Shown: in pieces, positions 59,909-64,000 of the stretch
Layout: every line of letters begins with the position of its first letter
Numbering within the stretch: the stretch's first letter is position 1
NCBI GenBank assembly: GCA_942493215.1
Contig: OW818670.1
Coordinates: 1,426,001-1,490,000 of the forward strand
DNA from: G942493215 sp942493215
Lineage (GTDB): Bacteria > Bacillota_I > Bacilli_A > RF39 > UBA660
Direction: 5' to 3'
Length of the DNA stretch: 64,000 nt
The notes under the pieces: generated by a model
The model's database searches: none
The model's input: the letters and a program-made list of their open reading frames with translations, nothing else
What the model was told of the DNA's origin: nothing
Translations under genes and position numbers: made by a program

Positions 59909-60033
59909 TAATAGTAAAGACATGAACCAATTATTATTGCCAATAAAACGTAAAGTACAATTATTATAACATAATTGGCTTCATAGCAAGGTTTTGAACC
60001 AGCCTCGTTATTACAAGGATTTTGACAAGCCAC
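59908..60033 (-). CDS. YjcZ-like 41-aa membrane micro-protein
   Basis: GTG at 60033 with AGGGGGTG five bases upstream opens 41 codons: a Cys/Asn-rich N-terminus (CQNPCNNEAGSKPCYEANY, three cysteines), then a C-terminal hydrophobic helix (VIIIVLYVLLAIIIGSCLYY). It is similar in plan to the 27-aa gene upstream and to YjcZ-family sporulation proteins. A transcript through both genes is likely. Confidence 0.6.
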   Translation of the reverse strand: MACQNPCNNEAGSKPCYEANYVIIIVLYVLLAIIIGSCLYY

Positions 60034-60058
60034 AAATACACCCCCTATGACTTAGGAG

Positions 60059-60142
60059 CTAAATATATGCCCCAAGTATAATAATCAATAAAATAAATAA
60101 TACTAAAACGATTGCAGCTCCAGATACTCCTGTGTTACACAT
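60059..60142 (-). CDS. YjcZ-family sporulation micro-protein (27 aa)
   Basis: ATG at 60142 with AAGGAGGA upstream. MCNTGVSGAA is followed by the helix IVLVLFILLIIILGAYI, matching the very short YjcZ-family pattern (FALIVVLFILLIIVGA). Such proteins, of unknown exact role, are produced during sporulation in Bacillus. The tiny size makes chance possible, but the ribosome site and pattern are good. Confidence 0.65.
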   Translation of the reverse strand: MCNTGVSGAAIVLVLFILLIIILGAYI

Positions 60143-60278
60143 AAGTCATTCCTCCTTTTTATCTATTCACGTTATTTTATGAAAAAAAGCAATATATGTG
60201 AATACTTCTCATTAAATTATTGTTTTTTATTCATTTTTTTGTTATGATATTACTTGTAACAAGTAAAGGAGGAAACAT

Positions 60279-61247
60279 ATGAAAAAATTAATAATAGTCA
60301 GTCTATGTACTCTATTATTACTAACAGGGTGTGCCTATACACCAAAATTACAGGATGGAAAGGAAGTTGTTGCTAAGGTTAATGGCTTAACTATAACGGC
60401 AGAAGATTTATACTCTACATTAAGGGAAAAATACGGTGCCGATGTTTTAATAAATGCAATTGATGATTTTATTGCTAATAAAGAAGTAACTGATAATACA
60501 GGGGCTATAAAATCAGCTGATGCTCAAGTAGCTTCAATAAAAGCTAGTTATGAACAACAAGGTTCAGACTTTGCCGCTGCATTAAAACAAGCAGGATTTG
60601 CAAGTGAACAAGCATATCATGATCTTCTTGTTGAAAACTATAAGAAAAATAAGGTATTAGAAAACTATCTAAAGAAAAATCTTACTGATACCGAAATAGA
60701 AAACTACTATAATAGCGATGTTGTAGGAGCTCAAACTGTTCGTCACATTCTTATTATTCCTGAAACTAAGGATGATATGACTGATGATCAAAAAGCAGCT
60801 GCTAAAAAAACAGCTTTAGAAAAAGCTGAAGGTTTAATTAAAAAACTTGATGAAGGTAATGATTTTGCTAAATTAGCTAAAGAAAATTCTGATGATACAG
60901 GTACTAAAGATAATGGTGGATTATTTGCTAACTTCACAGCTGATGGTACAGATACTGCATTCTTTGCTGCATCTAAGGCTTTAAAAGTTAATGAATACAC
61001 AAAAACACCAGTGGAAAGCCAATTTGGTTATCATATTATTTTAAAAGTTAGTGAAAAAGAAAAGCCTTCACTTAAAGATTCAAAAGATTATATTATAAAA
61101 ACATTGGTTGACAAAAAAGTTGATGAAATAAATAATGATACAACTGGTAAACTTTATGCTGCTACGTTTGCTAAAATAAGAGAATCATATAAATTAGAGA
61201 TTAATGATACAGCTCTTAAAACATTATACGAATCAGCTATACAATAA
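60279..61247 (+). CDS. prsA: PrsA-type foldase lipoprotein (parvulin)
   Basis: 322 aa. Lipobox LLLLTGC places lipidation at Cys18. The parvulin peptidyl-prolyl isomerase domain (about 150-245) starts at TVRHILII, contains DFAKLAKENSDD.GTKDNGGLFANF and ends VESQFGYHIILKV. Helical SurA-like parts flank it. It helps secreted proteins fold outside the membrane. AAAGGAGG precedes the ATG. It is monocistronic on the plus strand. Confidence 0.95.
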   Translation: MKKLIIVSLCTLLLLTGCAYTPKLQDGKEVVAKVNGLTITAEDLYSTLREKYGADVLINAIDDFIANKEVTDNTGAIKSADAQVASIKASYEQQGSDFAAALKQAGFASEQAYHDLLVENYKKNKVLENYLKKNLTDTEIENYYNSDVVGAQTVRHILIIPETKDDMTDDQKAAAKKTALEKAEGLIKKLDEGNDFAKLAKENSDDTGTKDNGGLFANFTADGTDTAFFAASKALKVNEYTKTPVESQFGYHIILKVSEKEKPSLKDSKDYIIKTLVDKKVDEINNDTTGKLYAATFAKIRESYKLEINDTALKTLYESAIQ

Positions 61248-61257
61248 AACAAACTAA

Positions 61258-61287
61258 AAGGCTCTACAAATGTAGAACCTTTTTTTG
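61258..61287. terminator. prsA/pheT terminator
   Basis: AAGG plus CTACA pair with TGTAG plus CCTT, followed by seven T, at the junction of prsA and the convergent pheT. Confidence 0.8.
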
Positions 61288-61292
61288 TTATA

Positions 61293-63680
61293 TTATTTAT
61301 CTCTTAACTCTGCCCCTAAATTATCTTTTAAAGACTTAATTATTTTATCTATAACATTATTTACTTCTGTATCATTTAATGTTTTATCCTTATCTTCAAA
61401 AGTTAAAGAATAAGCAAGCGATTTTTCATCTGCTTTAACATTCTCACCAGTATAAACATCAAAGAGTTCAATATTAGTTAATAATCGTCCAGCTGTTTTC
61501 TTAATGATACTAACTAATTGTTCAGAAACAATATTCCTTTTAACAATAAATGCTAAATCTTTTCTAACACTAGGATATTTATTAATCTCTTTATATTTTA
61601 TACTCCGAACCTTTTTATTAAATAATTTATCTAAATTAAGTTCAAAAATATATATTTCTTTTTTATTGATTAGAGGATGAACTTGACCTATATAGCCAAT
61701 ATTTTCATTATCAACTAGGATATTACAACTACGTCCAGGATGTAAATCTGAAAGTATTTCATTGGTTGTAAAACTATAACGATTAGTTAAGCCTAAATAA
61801 TTTAATAGATTTTCTATTATACCTTTAACAACATAGAAATCAACATTAATTCGCTTATTTTGCCAACTATTATTTAAATAATTACCATATAACAAACCAT
61901 TAATCATTGTTTCTTCCACATAATTATTATCTGCTTTTGAGTATCTTTTACCTACTTCATAAACATTAATATCTTTAATATTACGAGATATATTGTATTC
62001 CCACATTTCTAATAAAGATGGGATTAAACTATAACGCATATATGTTCTTTCTTCACTCATCGGATTAAGTAATTTAATGACCTCAAAATCCTTATTAGTA
62101 AATTTATAAATGTTTTCTTTAGATATTAAAGAATAAGTAATTACTTCGGTAAGACCTAAAGATTGTAAACGTGTTTTTATGTCTTTAACGTAATGTTGAT
62201 GTTTAGAAATAGTTCCCTTTTTAATAGCCGTAATAGGTAATTTACTTTGTAAATGATCATAACCAATCATTCGACCTACTTCTTCAATAATGTCTTCTTT
62301 TATGTTAATATCTAATCTTCTGGTAGGAACTGTTACAACAAATGCTTTATTATTAACTTCACACTTAAATCCTAATGAAGTTAATACTTCCATAACATCA
62401 CTTTCTGTAACGGTCATTCCTAAAACACTTATTATTTTATCTAATGTTATATTAATAACTTTAGCATTTTTATTTAAAGTGTCTTCATTTAGCATACCAC
62501 CTACTACGGTACCACCAGCATATTGCTCTAATAGATAAACTGCTCTTTTTAAAGCAAACACCGTACGATTAGGATCAATTCCTTTTTCAAATCTACTACT
62601 TGCTTCACTACGAAGAATATCTTTAGCTGTTTGTCTAATATGATAAGAATCAAATTGGGCACTTTCAATAAATATATTATGAGTAGTATTTGTTATTTCC
62701 GTACTAAGACCACCCATAACACCAGCTAAAGCTACTGCCCCACTCTCATTAGCAATAACCATATCCGTTTCCTTTAATGTCCTGGTAGTACCATCTAAAG
62801 TAACTAATTGTTCATCACTATTAGCCATCCGAACAATTACTCTATGACCTAATTTATCAGCATCAAAGAAATGTAGGGGTTGACCACATTCTAACATTAC
62901 ATAATTACTGATATCAACAACATTATTAATAGGTCTAATGCCACTAGCCATCAGCCTAGTTTTAATGAACATTGGACTTTCTTTAATAGTAACATTTTTA
63001 ACTAATTTACCTAAATAAGCTGGACAATTATTTGTTTTTACTTCTAAAGTATAATTATCATTAATATTTTCACTGTTCTCATGATAATCAATACTTGGAT
63101 ATTTAACATTTTTCTTATATATTGCTCCTACTTCATGAGCCATTCCTAAAATACTTAATAGATCACTACGATTAGCTGTTAATTCAAAATCAATAACTTC
63201 ATCATCATAACCTAAATATTCTAAAGCATTTATGCCAATTGGTGTATCACTTGGTAAAATATGAATACCATTTTTTTCTTCATCAGATACGTATTTACTC
63301 TCAATACCAATTTCTTCTAAAGCACAAAGCATCCCATTACTATCATATCCCGCTAAATGCGCTTTCTTTATTTCAATACCACCTGGTAATTTAGCGCCAA
63401 CTTTAGCAACTATTACTTTAATACCGGTGTGACAATTAGGTGCACCACATACTATTTGAACAGTTTCATCACCCATATTAACATTACATACATGTAAATG
63501 ATCGGATTCTGGATGATTAATACAACTAATTACTTCACCAACTACTAAATTAGTAGCTGTACTAATTGGCTCAACACTTTCATATTCATTACCAACTAAT
63601 ACCATCTTATTGGCGATTTCACTCATAGGAATATCTTTTATCGCCACATAATCATTTAAAAAGCTCTTACTAACGCGCAT
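61293..63680 (-). CDS. pheT: phenylalanyl-tRNA synthetase beta subunit
   Basis: 795 aa from the ATG at 63680 with AGGGGGTGACG upstream. Tetrameric class II synthetase subunit. It has the EMAP/OB tRNA-binding domain (about 35-150), B3/B4 editing domain (SRFEKGIDPN and neighbours), and the C-terminal FDX-ACB domain (KYPSVRKDLAFIVK). It overlaps pheS by 11 bases, ensuring balanced synthesis. Confidence 0.97.
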   Translation of the reverse strand: MRVSKSFLNDYVAIKDIPMSEIANKMVLVGNEYESVEPISTATNLVVGEVISCINHPESDHLHVCNVNMGDETVQIVCGAPNCHTGIKVIVAKVGAKLPGGIEIKKAHLAGYDSNGMLCALEEIGIESKYVSDEEKNGIHILPSDTPIGINALEYLGYDDEVIDFELTANRSDLLSILGMAHEVGAIYKKNVKYPSIDYHENSENINDNYTLEVKTNNCPAYLGKLVKNVTIKESPMFIKTRLMASGIRPINNVVDISNYVMLECGQPLHFFDADKLGHRVIVRMANSDEQLVTLDGTTRTLKETDMVIANESGAVALAGVMGGLSTEITNTTHNIFIESAQFDSYHIRQTAKDILRSEASSRFEKGIDPNRTVFALKRAVYLLEQYAGGTVVGGMLNEDTLNKNAKVINITLDKIISVLGMTVTESDVMEVLTSLGFKCEVNNKAFVVTVPTRRLDINIKEDIIEEVGRMIGYDHLQSKLPITAIKKGTISKHQHYVKDIKTRLQSLGLTEVITYSLISKENIYKFTNKDFEVIKLLNPMSEERTYMRYSLIPSLLEMWEYNISRNIKDINVYEVGKRYSKADNNYVEETMINGLLYGNYLNNSWQNKRINVDFYVVKGIIENLLNYLGLTNRYSFTTNEILSDLHPGRSCNILVDNENIGYIGQVHPLINKKEIYIFELNLDKLFNKKVRSIKYKEINKYPSVRKDLAFIVKRNIVSEQLVSIIKKTAGRLLTNIELFDVYTGENVKADEKSLAYSLTFEDKDKTLNDTEVNNVIDKIIKSLKDNLGAELRDK

Positions 63681-64000
63681 CTTCGTCACCCCCTTCAATT
63701 CGATTATAATCTGACAAGAATCTTATATCATTAGTATAAAAATTTCTTATATCATTAATACCATATTTTAACATAGCAATTCTTTCTGGTCCTACTCCAA
63801 ATGCAAATCCCGTATAAATATCTGGATCATAACCACAATTTTTTAATACATTAGGATGGACCATTCCTGAACCTAATATTTCAATCCAACCCGTATTTTT
63901 ACATAATGAACAACCTTTACCACCACATTTAAAACACGAAATATCAACTTCAATACTTGGTTCTGTAAATGGGAAGAAACTTGGTCGAAAACGAATCTCT
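63670..64000 (-). CDS. pheS: phenylalanyl-tRNA synthetase alpha subunit (5' part outside window)
   Basis: The C-terminal 109 residues are visible: EIRFRPSFFPFTEPS, the Cys-rich CFKCGGKGCSLCKNTGW, EILGSGMVHPNVL, and GFAFGVGPERIAMLKYGI.DIR. These are catalytic-core motifs of PheS, and the complete gene would extend to the right. The cut is at the window end, not biological. Confidence 0.96.
   Translation of the reverse strand, partial: EIRFRPSFFPFTEPSIEVDISCFKCGGKGCSLCKNTGWIEILGSGMVHPNVLKNCGYDPDIYTGFAFGVGPERIAMLKYGINDIRNFYTNDIRFLSDYNRIEGGDEDAR

Overview
The window is a 64 kb piece of chromosome from an AT-rich, low-GC Gram-positive bacterium of the Bacillota. It looks like a streamlined, uncultivated member of class Bacilli near the Erysipelotrichia/Mollicutes-like gut lineages; this placement is an inference from gene order and composition. 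TGG is used for Trp and TGA as a stop, so the code is standard. Shine-Dalgarno sites are strong, almost every gene lies on the minus strand, and many short blocks keep Bacillus subtilis order: hisS-aspS-6S RNA, rel-dtd, comN/spoVB, tkt-sirA-yneF beside lexA, rpsB-tsf, ylbD-ylbE-rsmD, mraZ-rsmH-ftsL-pbp, and spoIIAA-sigF-spoVAC-AD-AE. No phage, insertion sequence, CRISPR array or rRNA operon was seen.

Layout. 1-3.3 kb: elongator tRNA-Met, a probable 6S RNA, an archaeal-type aspS, and hisS behind a His T-box. 3.3-5.1 kb: a GNAT enzyme and a pseudopilin fused to BspA-type leucine-rich repeats. 5.1-9.1 kb: AI-2E exporter, dtd, a Rel enzyme with an altered hydrolase motif, and a ComN-like protein. 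9.2-13 kb: spoVB, hsp20 under a CIRCE operator, a lipoprotein and small membrane proteins. 13-20 kb: tgt, murF, yneF, a GT2 enzyme, a SirA-like protein and tkt. 20.4-21.3 kb: lexA diverging from an SOS-boxed 47-aa membrane protein. 21.3-26.5 kb: rhomboid, RluD-type synthase, lspA, an ApbE/NusG-II/Gx-transporter cassette resembling part of flavin-based electron transfer, and queH. 26.5-28.1 kb: two related unknown proteins. 28.2-30.3 kb: rpsB-tsf.

30.4-37.2 kb is accessory in character: a 755-aa sigma factor with four 85-residue repeats, a Cys-rich protein, HAD and PH-domain proteins, a flavoprotein, three unknown genes and tRNA-Glu(CUC). 37.3-39.6 kb holds gltX, yqeY and rpsU. 40-43.6 kb is a bacteriocin locus: a C39-peptidase ABC exporter, a membrane accessory protein, two double-glycine peptides, a methyltransferase and a remnant of a third peptide. 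43.6-48.7 kb holds rsmD, ylbE, ylbD, purA and parC. 48.9-50.5 kb is a MarR unit.

50.7-53.5 kb is the sporulation core. spoVAC-AD-AE lies behind a sigma-G-type promoter, preceded by spoIIAA-sigF. There is no spoIIAB between them, and the SpoIIAA-like protein lacks the phosphorylatable serine. 53.6-59.6 kb holds an unknown coiled-coil membrane protein and the mra division/wall cluster. 59.9-60.1 kb has two tiny YjcZ-like genes, followed by prsA and pheST, with pheS running off the end.

SpoVB, SpoVA, SigF, YlbD, YjcZ-like and SirA-like genes point to a spore former with simplified regulation. The strongest candidates for something undescribed are the tandem-repeat sigma factor and the SpoIIAB-less sigF operon. 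The bacteriocin locus, the pilin-LRR fusion, the SOS micro-protein and the Rel motif change come next.
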